Assembly (NCBI GenBank): GCA_949361645.1
Contig: OX442421.1
Location: forward strand, 7,875,844-7,939,843
From: Spongilla lacustris
Taxonomy: Eukaryota; Porifera; Demospongiae; Spongillida; Spongillidae
Direction: 5' to 3'
Length of the DNA stretch: 64,000 nucleotides
Shown: positions 24,901 through 38,645 of the stretch, piece after piece
Layout: the number at the start of each line of letters is the position of its first letter
How positions within the stretch are numbered: the stretch's first letter is position 1
Program-made: the position numbers and the translations under genes
Notes under the pieces: generated by a model
What the model was told of the DNA's origin: nothing
What the model saw: the letters and a program-made list of their open reading frames with translations, nothing else
The model's database searches: none

Positions 24901-27900
24901 TTGTGGGACTGGGGACAGGTCTCTTGTTCTACATACATCTGGTTGATTTGAAAAAACATACCTTTTCTTCATCACATGTGGAACCTAAGATATCAGCACA
25001 CACGCACACATTTATGCAGGCTAAAAGTACCCTTGCACTAATGCATGCACATACCATCTTCACTAATGGTCTTCAGTCTGCTGGGATGAAGGCTACACAC
25101 AGGAATGACACAGTGACCTCTTCCCTCCTTGCAGTAGAAGGACTGTTCACCGTCAAGGACCTGCATCACCATGAATGCGGATGAGGTTGTGGACAGACCC
25201 CCCTCTCTCCTAGGCCCAATATCTTTATGTTCTTACCTCGACTTTCAGGTCTGCATTAGGTTTTGAGGTACACACGTGGACAGTGATTGGACATGGCTTT
25301 GTTACCTTGAGACTAAACCTGTGTTGTAAAGTTATCAGTACATGTAAGGGTTTGTGCATGTGTGGTAGTGTTTGTGGGTGGTAGATTCATGCAAGCATGT
25401 GTGTGGTGTGTGCAAGGGGTGGGAATTTAGTGTTTGCAATGTGTGTACTGTGTATGTTTGCGTGTGTATGATGGGGGAGTGTGCACCATACCTGAACATG
25501 TGGTGGTCTCTATCTGGGAGGTAGTACTCCTTTATCTCCTGACTGTGATAGGTTGTGTTCATCACGTCTCCATTCCCTCCACTTCGCTGAGGTCCCAAAG
25601 GGCTGGAACTTACTAGCCTAAGCACCCAGCTCCCATCTTCAGATGGCTTCTCCTGGGTCCATGCCTCTCCCATGAAAGTGTAGCCATTCTGCAGGCAACA
25701 CATACCCTAGGTGGGGGGGAGGGGATGGGGGGAGTGTGATGCCTCTCACTTTGTTCTTTGGGTAGAGGTGTGGCTGGATGCAATGGAAGACAGAAGGCAC
25801 TCCAATCCCTGTGTCATTGTCAATGACCCTCAGCAGAGAGGTGTTCAGAGAGCACTGCAGATGGGGGACCAGAACCTGATCTTCGGGCATGTGGAAGGCT
25901 TCTCTGTGGGAGGGCAGAAGGTGTGTATTAGCATGATGAGGTGGATGGCTTGTGCACCTGAAGAGGATGCACCATGAAGATGGCTGGACAGCGGGGAAGG
26001 TGCCCCTGTAGACCTGGTGGAAGGAACGGGACCTCTCATCTGATGCAAATGGCAAACTGTCCACTAGCTGTGGCAGTGTCTTGAGCAGGTGGCTAGGGAA
26101 TAACAGGAGGATACGGGTGGTAAGACAGCTGGTGAGTGGACACCTGGCTGACCCAAAGGCAGCAGTTCCAACTTCCTCCAAGTGCTGTGTGAGCACCTTG
26201 GTGCTCTCCTTCAAGGTGCTCACTGCCTCTTCATTCTCCAGTCTGGGTAGACACCATAGTACCAGGTATAGGTCATACAGGTGAGGAACATTACTTTTCA
26301 TTGTGATCAACCTCTGCATAAATAGAACAAACCACAGTATGTAACATATCCAAACCAATAGTGGGTATGTACCTGCAATCATGCTAGCGATGTAGTCCAA
26401 CTCTGAAGAAAGAATATCATAGAAGAAAAAGTGTGATTATTAAATATAGTTCTGAAGGAGTTGGATTCCAGTCACCTGACTGGTCTGATGGTTCCAATGA
26501 GGGTACCAGGGACCCATATAGCTTGGTGAGATATGCCTTCCATGCAAACAGCATATCTGTAGACAGGCCAAGCCTCTCAGCCTGCAGCTGCAGTGTCTTC
26601 ACGATGCTAGCCTGCAGGAGCTGGGGGGGACAGCCACATATGGTCAGACGTGTCTGCACATGTTCCCATCACCACCTGACCTTTGCCTGTCCTTGGGTCA
26701 ATCCTCTGTGTACCTCCAGCAGTGACTGCATCTTCTCCTCTTTGATATTCTCCCCTCCACAGTCACTGCCACTGATCACAGCATCCATCAGTCGGGAACA
26801 GTGGGACTGGAAACGTTTGCTCTCCTGCAGTTGGGTGCCACAGACAGAACCAATTAGACCTCGGGGGGGGTGAAGCTTTGCAGCTCAAAACACCTTAGAC
26901 ATGTGGCTGATGACACCTTCCTCTGTGCTTAGAGCAAAGGGTGTGTGTGAGAGGACCTCCAGGTGGTAGGCTACTGGTGCCTTCATGCGCAGCCTGAGAC
27001 AGTGCCTCCTTGAAGAGAGCACTTGCTGCTGTCACCATAGTTACTGCAGACCTCCCCTTTGTGTTAAGACCTACCCTACTGGAAGTGACAGTGATGCTGT
27101 AGTAATGGCTGTGGTGGCCATTTTGAGCACCGGAGACATGGGGAGAACAGACTTCCAGGAGTAAGGCTCGACGCTCAGACTTCCTGCAACCACACACTCC
27201 TGTGTGTCTGGTCCCACTTGGGTGTGTGCCTCCTCCCCATCCAGGAGTACTCTGCAACAACCAGCCAGCGTCAGTTGCTATCACACAATGGGACATGGGC
27301 TATGGGGCACCTTGGTCCCAGGGGAGGCCTGGAGACAGCAAACATGCTCTTTCCTCCCTCCACCCAGTTGCTCAAAGATGACAGCACAAACATTAACTCA
27401 ATTGGCTCACTGCTGTCGACAACTAGACAAGAGTTAAGTACTCCAAAGGTGACCTTTGTACTGTTTTAATACAAAAAGGTGTGGACAGGATACACAGAAT
27501 ATCTGGAACATCAGGGGAATCCCCCTAACCAGCAGCAGGCCACTGGCTGTATTATTGGTGGTGATTTAAAGTGACAGTATTGCTTACCTTTACACTGGTC
27601 GATGAGGCAGTCTTCTTGCCTGTGGCCAGGGCATTAGCTGCAGTAACTGCACTGCTAGTGTCAACTTTCAACTGAAATAAATCATAAGTGAAATTGAAAC
27701 ATTAATACAAGTGCAGAACCCACCTGCAAGTTAGTGCATATGTGCCGATGTGCATAGCTGGATGGCCTCTTGAATACAACCACAGACCTGTGTTAGGAGA
27801 TTTTATGTGTGTGTGTGTGTGTATGTATGTGTGTATGTGTGTTGTGTGTGTGTGAATGTGTTATGTAGTGCAGGTGGACTCTGAATCTCGCACACATATA

Positions 27901-29879
27901 TGGCTGTGGTTTTACAGCCATGTATCTCACTGGTAGATCTGTTCAAACTCTTTGTACTCCATCCAGATCATGTTGCTACATAAGACAAATAGTAAAAACA
28001 GCTCAAAGTTTTCATGTTCCTCAAACCAACCTGTCTGCTGACTGCAGAGGCAAGATCACTCTCACAAACTGAGGTTCAACTGGGGGTGGGGATGGAGGAG
28101 GGGGAGGGTCACCAGCCCTGCATCGACGATGTCTTAGACCTAGATAAAATGGGGCCTGAAGAGGAGGGGGGAGGGGGTGGGAGGCAGGGGAATATGGAGG
28201 AAATGGAATAAGAGGAGGGAGGTACAGGAAACATTAATGTTGAATGATTTCATGCTTTCTCACCTGAAGAGTAGGGGGAGGGGGTTCAGTGGGCGGGGGC
28301 ACAAGAGGTTCATCGCGAACTTGGGTGACTAATACATGCTGAGCAGGTAACCCTTTAGCCTCCTGGGGCTGGGCCTGAGCAGGTAACCCTTTAGCCTCCT
28401 GGGGCTGGGCCTGAGCAGGTAACCCTTTAGCCTCCTGGGGCTGGGTCTGAGCAGGTAACCCTTTAGCCTCCTGGGGCTGGGCCTGAGCAGGTAACCCTTT
28501 AGCCTCCTGGGGCTGGGCCTGAAGGAAACCCAGTGCTAAATGTTCACCAAGTGCAGTGGTGCCTACCATTTCATTAGCCTCTGGAGGCAGTGTGCTGGAA
28601 AAGGTGTGTGGAGCTGTTGAGGAGGCCAGGAGGATGGTATTGTTCTCATGGTCAGGTTGGTCACTGTCACCCTCTTTGGCTGGCCTCTTCCACAGTGGGA
28701 GGAGACCATGTAACAGTTCCCATGTTCCTCTAAATGGAGGGGAGGGGGGGGGGGGGGGGGGGGTTACGCAGAGCCCCAGGGCTGTACACCTGAGGAACCT
28801 TGTGGAGTGAATCTCTGGCACCCAGCCTGTCAGCATTGTGACCACATTGGATTGGCCAACTTCACTGAATCCACTCGTTCCTCCATAGCTGTGTGTGTAT
28901 TCATGTGTGTGTGTGTATGTGTATATGTGTGTGTATGTGTGTGTGGGCCATAATGTGCATATGTATTTGGATTAACTTAGCCCTCACTCCAATGATGCAA
29001 TCTTCAAGATGCCCTTGGTCAGGATGGCAGGCCACAGTTCGTTTGCATTGCAGGTCTGAGGGAGGAGCATCCTATTGGCCTCATCAAAAGGCATGCGATC
29101 GTCCACAGTGACCTTACGCCAAGCACCCTGCTCACAACACACATAGTGGGGGAATGAGGGCAAGGGAGATATATCAACTCACCATCCAGAACAGTCTGAT
29201 GCAGTATTTCCCAGCAGGGTTGTACGCCGGTACCGATGTCCCTTTTTGATGTGGATGGATATGACACCAAGGGGTCCACAGTTTGAGTTGCAGTCCAGCT
29301 GTCAAGTCATGACCTGTGCTGTCACCAGCGGAAAAGAACTTCCTCACGTTCCAAAGGGAAATTATTTGACTAACGACCCAGCACATCATCTTAAGATTAA
29401 TTTAAAAAAAACATGTGCCTGATTGGAAAGAGGGAGCTCAGAGTGATGTACCTCACTGTGCTGTGCTGAGTAGATCAATTCCAATTGTTCTGCATCGCCA
29501 TTTTGTACTACAGCAGGAACCTTGAAATTTGCCCACCGGTATAATTGCAGTACAGCTGACATGCACGCACAAACCTGGTCTCCCGTAATGTATTCTGATG
29601 GTCGCTTCCATGAGGTTGCTGCTATGCACAGAGGTAGCCTTGTACCCTCAGTATCTTCAAAAAGTGTCTATCACACAAGATGGCTGGAATAACTATGGTT
29701 GACTAGCTGCTTCTCACCGCTGTAGTTTGTGGGGTCTTCCCCTTATCCTTGCCCTTCCCACCACCAATATCCTGGGGAAGTAGGGAGAGGATCAACGTAT
29801 CAATTGATGGTGGGGGCCTACCCATTTCTCTGCAGCCAGCTCTGCCTCACTCCACTCTGGCCATATTGTTAACTTTTTG
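21996..29879 (-). CDS. ADGB: Androglobin copy 2, inverted paralogue; first exon not identified; possibly defective
   Basis: Same exon order as copy 1. N-terminal exons at 29822-29879 (WPEWSEAELAAEKW), 29718-29771, about 29580-29670 (LFEDTEG, TSWKRP), from 29452 up, about 29320-29389 (MMCWVVSQ) and about 29186-29300 are clearly diverged from copy 1. From exon 8 (about 29145 downward) to exon 35 (22304-22475) exons and introns are nearly identical to copy 1. The last exon (21996-22181) is diverged again but intact, ending in a Lys-rich tail. The coding repeat in exon 11 has five units. At exon 14 the acceptor AG used in copy 1 reads AA here, and the next AG gives an immediate stop, so the transcript may be broken or spliced differently. 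Intron 34 is 1.56 kb against 65 bp in copy 1. Confidence 0.8.
22476..24032. other. Enlarged intron 34 of androglobin copy 2
   Basis: This AT-rich 1.56-kb intron contains a pure C tract (about 22908-22926) flanked by A-rich sequence. I recognise no transposon or exon in it. Confidence 0.5.
28332..28511 (-). repeat. Coding 36-bp tandem repeat in androglobin copy 2 (5 units)
   Basis: Five near-identical 12-residue units (AQPQEAKGLPAQ; one begins with T) against three in copy 1. This is one of the few differences inside the otherwise homogenised segment. Confidence 0.9.
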
Positions 29880-30739
29880 CTGGGGGAAATACTGGTTATT
29901 ATTCACCAGGCCAAAACTGGAATTTTTGGGTCATGGTAAAGTATGAAAATATTGATATTTTGTATTGAGGAATTATGATAATAATATATTATTGTATCAT
30001 TGATATTCATTAAAAAATAATATTATATAACGGTAACAATAATGAAATCAACAAGTAATTTACATACATAGAATAACTAGTATCAATAAATAAAATACAA
30101 AGGAATAAATACCATACTCAGGCACATGCACACACATAATAGCACATACATATTCTATTCATAAGCTGATGTGGGTAGTCCAGCCCCATCATCCATGTGA
30201 ACTGCACTTCTCCATTTCACTCTGCTTCCTCTTATGCACAGATTTGTGGCTCTTAGTATAGCAAATGCCAACGTCGCCCTTACCCATCCAGTCATTTCAC
30301 TTAGTGGTTTTTCCCACTTCAATGCTATTTTTGTTGCTAAAAGCTTTATTATTGTATCATAGTCGTATAATTATTATTATACACTATTATAATACATCCC
30401 CAATAAACATATCTTACAGAACTTTCTATACCCTCCTGAGGATGGCTCTAGCAATATAATTATTATGGAATGAAATGTGCAGGTTCTCACCACCATGCTA
30501 TAGACCTTTTCGGGTGTTAATTAGCGTCTACACATAAAGCATGCATGTTGTCTGCCACCATTTTGAAGGGCAGGTCTATTGATGCTATGAGTTGTTTGAC
30601 TTTAATTACCTGACTTGTTTCCGCACACGAACTAAAGTCTAGATAGGGAAGTGTCCAGTGCAGTTTTTACACATTCACTACTTGTTCAGGTGAAAACAGC
30701 CGAAACAAGCTTGATTCCCATAGTGACTTGACCGTCAAA

Positions 30740-30832
30740 ATGGAGGCAGATCCTAATGAAAAAGCCCTTCCTGTCATCAGAGATAATATTATCTCTGCAG
30801 ACGTGGCCCAAAGTTTCATCGCGGCAATAAAG
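30740..30832 (+). CDS. Possible orphan first exon of an unknown plus-strand gene
   Basis: An ATG in good context (CAAAATGG) opens 31 codons with no stop, beginning MEADPNEKALPVIRD. They end at AAG followed by a consensus-like donor GTAATC. I found no following exon before the minus-strand DUOX A. I do not recognise the family. It may be a truncated gene or a chance frame. Confidence 0.3.
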
Positions 30833-31059
30833 GTAATCGGGAAAAAGACTCTTTGAACACTAGTTTTGGCAACAAGTTTTGGTCCTAGAAGGTCACCACG
30901 TCAAAAATGGCTTCGCTATGTCTGCGTGCATTTGCGTTTTAAATTATTTTCATTAGGGGTTGTAGACTAACAACTTACGAGAGGCAGCTTGCTTCTTTTG
31001 TTATATCCTGTTTTCGGCTGCCTGGTTTTCCCGGCGGCATTGTTTGTAACACTTGTTCC

Positions 31060-31085
31060 ACGGTAACGCGCATGCGCTTCATTCG
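31060..31085. promoter_or_regulatory. GCGCATGCGC palindrome (NRF-1-like core) in a duplicated block
   Basis: The sequence GGTAACGCGCATGCGCTT at 31062-31079 recurs at 43691-43708, with further matches upstream in both places (GTAGACTAACAACTT, CTTCTTTTGT). GCGCATGCGC is the core of the NRF-1 recognition site. Regulatory function is inferred only. Confidence 0.35.
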
Positions 31086-31451
31086 TCTAGTAACGTACGT
31101 ACGTAATCATTTTTGGTGTTCGCGCGCCATACATATATATGTACGTAAAGGATTATCATTCGCTGCTGTGCATGTTTTTAAAATATAATAATCATATAGT
31201 GAGGACTGTTGGGATCACCTAAAATCACGTTCTCCGTACCAATTTCTAAACCCAGTGTGAAAAACGCATCGTACCGACTCTGTGCATGTGTTGCCTTCCA
31301 GCTGATGTACGTGTAAATAGAAAATTTCCCACACATGCCACGTGTTGACCACAAATTGCAAGATGAGGTTATACATTTGCGCGCCTATATCTGTCCATGA
31401 ACGCTATTCTACAAAATGTTTGTTTTTACATTTAAAAAACTGAAGGCGATT

Positions 31452-34400
31452 TTAAAAGTTCTCAAAATGGTGGACGAATGCTGGCCCTTCGAAGCGATTT
31501 GTAGCTGAGCAAGCCTCATCCACAGCATTGGTTAGACTTGGAGGTCCACAGGAGAACACTCCAACCTGGGGCAGATGGACGTGCTCATCCTGGAGGCTGT
31601 CAAAGAAGGGCTTGAATGCTGGACGACCAAAGTGTGTTACAGAGCGAAGGCCAGTGAACAGACTGCGACCTGATATCTTTTGGAATTGTCGCTCGCAGAC
31701 ATACTGTAAAATGATACATTCAACATCTCATTATGTCTTAGAAACTTCAAAAAAACCAAACTCACAAGCATGGTAGTTCGGAGGTCAAACTTGTCCAGCA
31801 ACTGGGTGACAAAGATGTGCATCTCCACCAAACCTTTAGTGTCAGCTTCCTCAACCTCTCTGATCACATCAGTGAACCACTCATACTGCTTCTGTGTGCG
31901 GGTGACCCACAGGAAGTACACCTATTAGTTATAAGGAGAAATGCATCATTATCTCTAGCCACTTCAAAAACCACCATTTGTTACCTTCTTGCATTGGATT
32001 CTGGCACCAATGTTATATTTGTGAACAATGTCCTTGAGAATAGCAGAGAATGGAGTGATACCAATCCCAGCTCCAACCAAGATGGCAACATCAAACTGGT
32101 ACCAGTCCTGGTGTCCTTCTCCAAATGGACCATCAATGGATAGCTTAGGATAAGGAGCGCCTTGGAGATTGGCTGGATCATATAGTTCTCGTATGTTGTG
32201 TGTCCATGGCCCAATGGCACGAATGTGCATGGTCATCTCTTCCTCATGTGGGGCAGAACTGACGGTGAATGGGTGATACTCGTCGGGATTGAGAGAAGAG
32301 CAGGCCATACGCACCCATTGGCCTGCCTTGAATTCAAAACCGGTAGGTCGTTTCATGTGGAGTGCGATCACTCCAGATGGCAACATTTTAGCCCGTATGA
32401 CTGACACACTGGTCTTCTTGCGGCTAACACCTATGATTTTGTCAAGAGCATAGACTATAGCAGGGCCGAGGAAAAAGTTTCCAAACAGAGGATCTTGCAC
32501 TAGTCGTCCAGAACCATGCAGGAACATGAAGATGTAGAAGAGGACGTACCAATGGTGTGTGAACCAGAAGGCCTGGAAGGCATATCGGCGGGCATACTGG
32601 GTGGCAAAGACGAAGATTACAATACAGATCAGTGTCAACAGGAAGGCACTGAACCCAGTCATGGTGAGGAAGAGCCAGTAGAGGAAGGATGGCAGGAAGC
32701 TTGTGCGGTAGTATACTTCACGGAAAATGCAACTGAGATCACTGGCGGTCTCAGTTGAGATGTGGTAGAAGTTGAGGCCGTGGCCTATGCAGTGCATAAT
32801 GGTGAACAGAAGTCCTGTAAATGCTACAATCTTATGGAATGAGATGTAGGCATCGAAGGGCACATAGTAGTTGAATGGAGTCTCGCGGAGGTAGGTGATG
32901 AAGTTTCGTGACATGGTGATAAGGAGGATAGAGTATGTCCACATCATCCCAGAGGCAGCCCCCCTTGTGATTGTCACACCATAACCAGCAATCCTCCTCA
33001 AACCACCATGCTCTTGCTCTGTAGAATAATAATATGCCCTCTCAATAAAGATTGCAGCACTGACCAGGAAAAAGAGGCTGAGGTAGAAGATGTTAAGCCT
33101 GTTGTTTTCTATGTATCGCTTGAACACATAAAACCTTTGCCCAATCCATGAGTTCATCATGGTGTGTTTCTCGGTTGGGATATCAGCTACATTCACAGAT
33201 CCTTCTGGTAGTTCTCCTTGTGGCTGCTTGTGACCTGCTTTCTTGCTGTAGGCACGGATAACTGTACGTCTTGCACGAGCAGGTGCTGTTTCTTTCTGGC
33301 GCATACGAGAAGGTAATGTACCACTACTTGCACTTGCTGACTGGTCCTTTTTATCCAACTCAACCTCAGGAATGTCAACATCAAATCCAGTAATGTTCAT
33401 GTGTGCGCCACTCAGCTCCTCCTTGTGGTCCCGAAGCAGCACGTTGAAGTCAGCAAGGGTCAGTTCCATCTTGTTCTGGAAACCTGCAGCAACAAACATG
33501 GAGTCGATGAGAGTATCCATCTGTTCAGCTGTCACTGTGGCATTGACCAACTCCATCATGGACTTCAGCATCTTCTTGAACTGGTCACGGTGGAGGAATC
33601 CTGACTTGTTTGCATCATACATGTCAAACATCAGCTTCAACTTGTCTTCAGGAGAACCTTTGGAGAAGATGATTGACATGTCCAGGAACTCTCGGAAGGA
33701 GATGAAACCATTTCCATCCTTGTCTATCAGCTGGAACATCTGCTCCACAAAGATGGAGTCCTCCTTCACTCCCATGGCATCAGCAAACTCACTGCGTGTG
33801 AGTTCACACTCCAAGATCTGAGGCTGGATGCTCTCACCACCTTCCCGACTGCCTTGCTGGAAAATAGCCCTGAAAAAGGTCTCAAGCAAGATCTGTCGGT
33901 CCTTCTTAGTAAAAGCACTCCGGAGCATAATAGTCTTTGGATACTCCTCTACTGCGACACCAATGCCCACCTGGCTGCAGTAGTTTGTCAACTTGGCCTG
34001 CATGGCAGTGCGATCAAGTGGTACCTGACACCGCATAATGACATCATACTCGTTGGGGATTTTGATAATAAGGTATACGGGATTGTCGTTTGCACGCTGG
34101 ATGGTGATATTCTGTTGGTTCCTTAGGTCAATGGTGCGTTGTATGACACCACCAGCATGCAGGACGATGCGTTTACCAGGCCCAACCTTAACACTGACTG
34201 AGCGAGACTCGCCCTTAAGTCCTGCCTTCTCTTCCGTGACGATGATCACCTGACCATCGCCAGTCATGACGTCTTCACCCTCTATCTTCATAAGGTACTT
34301 TGGCTGATAAGCAGCATGGAGGCCAATTCTGGAGTGCTTGTTGTATGATGCTATCAGGAACATGATGAGTATGACGATGGCGATGTAGATAAACACCAGA

Positions 34401-37400
34401 CCCCAGATGAAAGGGACCATCCAGTCAGAGCCAGCATCAGCATAGTAGTCACGGCCTTGAAGTGAAGAGCAGTCATCCATGAAGTATTCACTCAGCTGGA
34501 ATGGCTGTGGGCACACTGTATTTTCGTTATATTGGAAAGGTGTGTCAGAGATATCGAATGCACTGATGTTGGTGATCACCAGAAGGATCTTCTTCATTGT
34601 CATGTTCTTGATGGCATAAAACTCTTCCTGAGAGAACAGCCTAAAATAAGATAAAATGGCATGTGATTATATACCATGATTGATTTAGAAGTGTTAAAAA
34701 TTATCATATGCTGAACATTATATTCGATGACAACAGCTTATTAACGTACTTGTTCTCTTGCCAGTTCTCATACCAGAAGCGGTCTCCATGGCGAATCCTC
34801 ATGAACTGGTCAAACAGGACCTCTGAAAAGAGTGTGCCTGGTCCATTGTCAGTAGTCTCCAGGATACCACATGTCCACATGTCACACTTGTTGATGTCAT
34901 TGTTGTATACCTCTCTGAGTCTCTCGATGTTCTCAGTGACATCAGGCCGGACACCATAGTATGGGTTGAGCTGCTCAAATCCAGTAAGACGTGGAAGGCC
35001 AAAAGCAGCTCGTATAGTGTTGTAGTCAGGCAGGCCATGATCACGTGCCCTCTGCATGTTGATGGCCATCAGGTCTCGACGGGAGAAGTCCAATGGACCG
35101 AACACCTGCAAAATGTAACATTGCAATAAATGATGTGTATCACAGGAAGGAACTACAGAATTGCAAAGAAATGGCAAGAAGTTAGAACCTACATTTCCAC
35201 GAAGATCAGGAGTGATGATGAAATCTTCTCGTTCACACCTCTGAGATGCCATGCCCAGGAACAGTGGATCTACATTGGTTGCCATGATGGGAGCTTGAGG
35301 GTTGAAGTAGGAATTGCAGGTACGCACAGCAAAGTACTGGGCAGGGGCATCTCCATAAGTGTACTTTGCAGTGAAGTTAGGCTGGTTGGTGTTGATGTCC
35401 ATATTGTAAGTGCCTGATCCTGGAGTGACTTCAGAGTCTAAATTAATGTTGTGTGAATCATTGTACAGGAAACTCAAAAAGTCTTGATGTAGCCCACCAC
35501 TGGGCATAGAAGAGGATAGTGAATTGGAACTCAAGTATTGAGCTATCTGTGTCATGGGGTACTGGCTTTTGTCTCCTGGATCTCCTGCCAGTGTGGTCTT
35601 TGCACCTCTTGCTGGTAAGTCTACCAAGCGAAGATAGGAACTCTTTTCACGTGTTGTGCATGTGCTACCGAAGTAACATGTACCATCTGGTGAGGTCCTA
35701 CATTGGATGGAAAGTAATGGCAATGTTGGTTATACAATTCATATTAATGCCACTTGTGTCTTATAATTACCTTGGAACTCGTCTCCAGATGCCAGGGGTC
35801 ACCATGGTGTGGCCAAACCTCATCGCAGATGTCTGGAAAGCATGTGCAACTTGGGGGTTGATAGCAGGGTTGTATCCAGCTCGTCCATAATAAAGACTGT
35901 AGCCAGGATTGTTCTCATAGGCAGGTATGGTGGTACGGTTATCACGTATTAGCTTGGAACGCAAGAAGATGGGCATCCACTCATCATAGACAATGTGCTG
36001 GTGTGTGGCAATAGTGAACTGTCGAGCACGGTTGAAGATGAACTCATCATCCAGCCACTCTCCACTGAGGTTGTTGTCCTTGGCATACTTGACAAGGTAG
36101 CGGGCCCACATGTTGTGGACTCTGTACCAGAGGATCTGCATGCTCTGCAGGAATGGGTTCTCATTTCCACGGGGATTGCCGAGGGCTGGAGGTAAGTGTT
36201 CAGGGGTAATGAGGTAATGTATTTGCAAATACTTAGAGATCTTACAAGTGCATGTTAATAAAACTGGCTGTTTTAATATTGTAATCTTTTAATAGTGGTA
36301 TATAGGTACCATAGGAAATGTTAGAATTTATTGAATGCTATAAAAATGAAGAGGGGAACAGAAACAAATATGAGAAGCTGAAACTTAATTCTGATCCATA
36401 GCAAATTTCAAGCTATAAACGTTTCAATTCTCATGTAAGTCTTAAACATCACATAATACGTATGTATACCCGACATAGTATAGTCTGACGTAGCCACACC
36501 CTCGCGCTTAGACTATACCCGACACGAGAGCTTACTCCAAAATCGGTTGACTGATAGCAGGGTGTGATTGGCTGGAGGGGGTGCATTGGCGTAGGGTAGG
36601 CCGATCGTGTTCACTGGCGGTAGTTGTAAATAAAGTGGGTTATCTTGATTGTTCGCGGCGAGCTCTCCTCGCGTGTAAGCTCTCAATGCATCGGCCCAAC
36701 CCTTGGCTGGCCCGTAAATCAGAGTACCGTCGAACCACGGAGTGATTTCGTTCAGCTGCTGTCTTGGATTACTAGGCGAATATCCAGTCCTGAAGTCGTA
36801 GCGGGAGCGAAGGAAGGGAATGTACCGCTCCGACTGACAGTTGGGGTCGAACAGGGGATGACACTTGGGAACAAGCATGTTCTCGTATTCTGGAATGCAG
36901 CCGGGCAACTGGACATCAAGCATGTCTTCCACCACCTGCTGGCCTGCACAGAAAAGGCACACCACGTCATGGCGATTTCAAGGAATTGCGTACGAAAAGA
37001 CTAACCGAAGAAAATGAAGAATCCTGTTCGAGTCCTGGAGCCGTTCCCGGTGAAGCCGAACTGCGTCATATTGGAGATGAGAACGGTCACGGGTCTGTCT
37101 TTGCCGGCGATTTCGTACACACCATCTCCGTAGGCAACCGGCTCCTTCCTCTCGAGTGGCATATCTGCGCGAACACATGAAAATTTAAAAAAATGTCGGG
37201 CGCACCGGCGCCGCACGCGTGTGCATGCTGCGGCACGCTCACGGCATCGAATTCACTCACCGGCACCTCCCCAGTCCGGATGGGCGACATTGTGGTACCA
37301 GCCATCGTAGCTCACCCATTCGTAATCTGGAATAAGGAGGAATTAAGCAGTTCCCGTTAAAACCAGCTGAGTTAATTGCAGACTTAACTTGTGCTGTTAT

Positions 37401-37554
37401 TAACATTGAAAGAGATGTTGACGGCTGGGGATGTGAATTTCTGGTAGACTGCCGTTACGAGCGTGTCACAAGCGGACGCAGTATCGCACTGGAAACCCTT
37501 TGCGCATACTAGCGCTACCGTGCCTAGCAACAGCAGCACTGTACGCGAATCCAT
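31452..37554 (-). CDS. DUOX: Dual oxidase A (peroxidase homology, EF hands, NADPH oxidase), 10 exons
   Basis: Plasma-membrane H2O2-producing NADPH oxidase. Exons, 5' to 3', are 37389-37554, 37261-37326, 37006-37164, 36536-36943, 35771-36185, 35193-35697, 34750-35105, 31985-34640, 31766-31921 and 31452-31703, giving 1,712 aa. It starts with a signal peptide ([20 protein letters not shown]). A peroxidase-like domain (about 50-690) keeps NPRGNENPF and RFGHT, which includes the proximal heme His. A membrane segment lies near 766-789. EF hand 1 is canonical ([12 protein letters not shown]); EF hand 2 ends in Gln. The six-helix heme-binding ferric reductase region has the paired His residues (FHKIVA, HCIGHG, THHWY, LHG). 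FAD/NADPH motifs are [22 protein letters not shown] and FSCGPP, and the C terminus is ENF. One 2.66-kb exon carries most of the oxidase half. It is nearly identical to DUOX B. No DUOXA maturation factor is seen. Confidence 0.95.
36465..36524. repeat. Small insertion flanked by 11-bp direct repeats in DUOX A intron 4
   Basis: TATACCCGACA occurs at 36465-36475 and 36514-36524. Between them about 38 bp start TAGTATAGTCT and end AGACTA, which are inverted ends. It looks like a tiny transposon relic or solo foldback with a duplicated target. DUOX B has no equivalent next to its exon 4 donor. Confidence 0.45.
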
Positions 37555-38556
37555 TTCGCGCAAAAAAAAAAATACTATACGATCTGTTGCTTGCGCAGAT
37601 ATATTATAAAGAAGAGCGGATAGGTGGGCGAGAGCTTCCGCTTGCATTACCCGAGAGTCACCATTACGTCGACAGCCCTTAAAACGAGGAAGCCGTTCAA
37701 ACTGCGCGCATACAGGAAATACCACTGCAGCACATAACCATTTCAGGCTGATTAATTGATTTAGAGACAGACTAGTGGTACTAGTATGCCAGCCCGGCTT
37801 CCAAATTAGGCAGCCAACGTAATGCCCCCTGACCCTGTGGAGTCCCTCTGCACCCATGGAGTCCCTCTGCACCCATGTACTCATTTCTTTGCTGGATCAG
37901 TGATTTCTAGAGCAAGTGGCCATACACAATACATACCAATATATTGTATTTTATAGCCCCATATTTAATAAATTGATAGCTCCCTCACGTGATAAAACGT
38001 ATCTTCAGCCATGATTATGATTATGTTAGTATAAAAGTACATGGCAGAATTAAAAGCAATGATGTGATAGAAGGTGATTGTGTGTTGTGAGGCAAAGGGC
38101 ATGCCCCCCTTCCCCCCCCCCCCCACACACACACACACGGCAACCCCAATGTGTTTCAATGTGACCAGATGGTCAGTGCAGTGTCTTGCATACATAACGT
38201 ACATGTATCACCGAATTACAGGTACAGTCACCACGACACTATCCTATCTGGTTTAATTATTAATCAATACATCATCTGACTAACCCAAACCAGACATTGC
38301 TACATCTGCACAATCACCCCTTCTATATGAGAGAGTGTTGTTGCCCTCATGTGAAGTATGCAAGGCAGTGCAGAATGCAAGCAAGGGCCTTAAACAAGAC
38401 GGATTCAGTTTGGCACACACAGAGTAATGGTATGTAACAGGAAATTCAACACCCTTCATGTTGTACATATTTCAGGGCCAGGGGTGTTGTGGTTTTGCTA
38501 TACATACTTGTGCCAACTTGTACATGTCCATACATGTATGCACTTTTCCACCGTTG

Positions 38557-38645
<89 letters not shown>

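Larger units (their letters stand above)
29880..31451. other. Spacer between androglobin copy 2 and DUOX A
   Basis: From 29930 to about 30480 the sequence is very AT-rich and non-coding. The missing first exon of androglobin copy 2 is expected here on the minus strand, but I could not find one that fits the phase. The rest holds the orphan plus-strand exon at 30740 and a duplicated promoter-like block at 30955-31085. Confidence 0.4.

Noticed and set aside
32198..34253. Plus-strand open frames opposite the large DUOX A exon (also in B and C)
   Set aside because: Antisense shadows of strongly conserved DUOX coding sequence, with no independent features.
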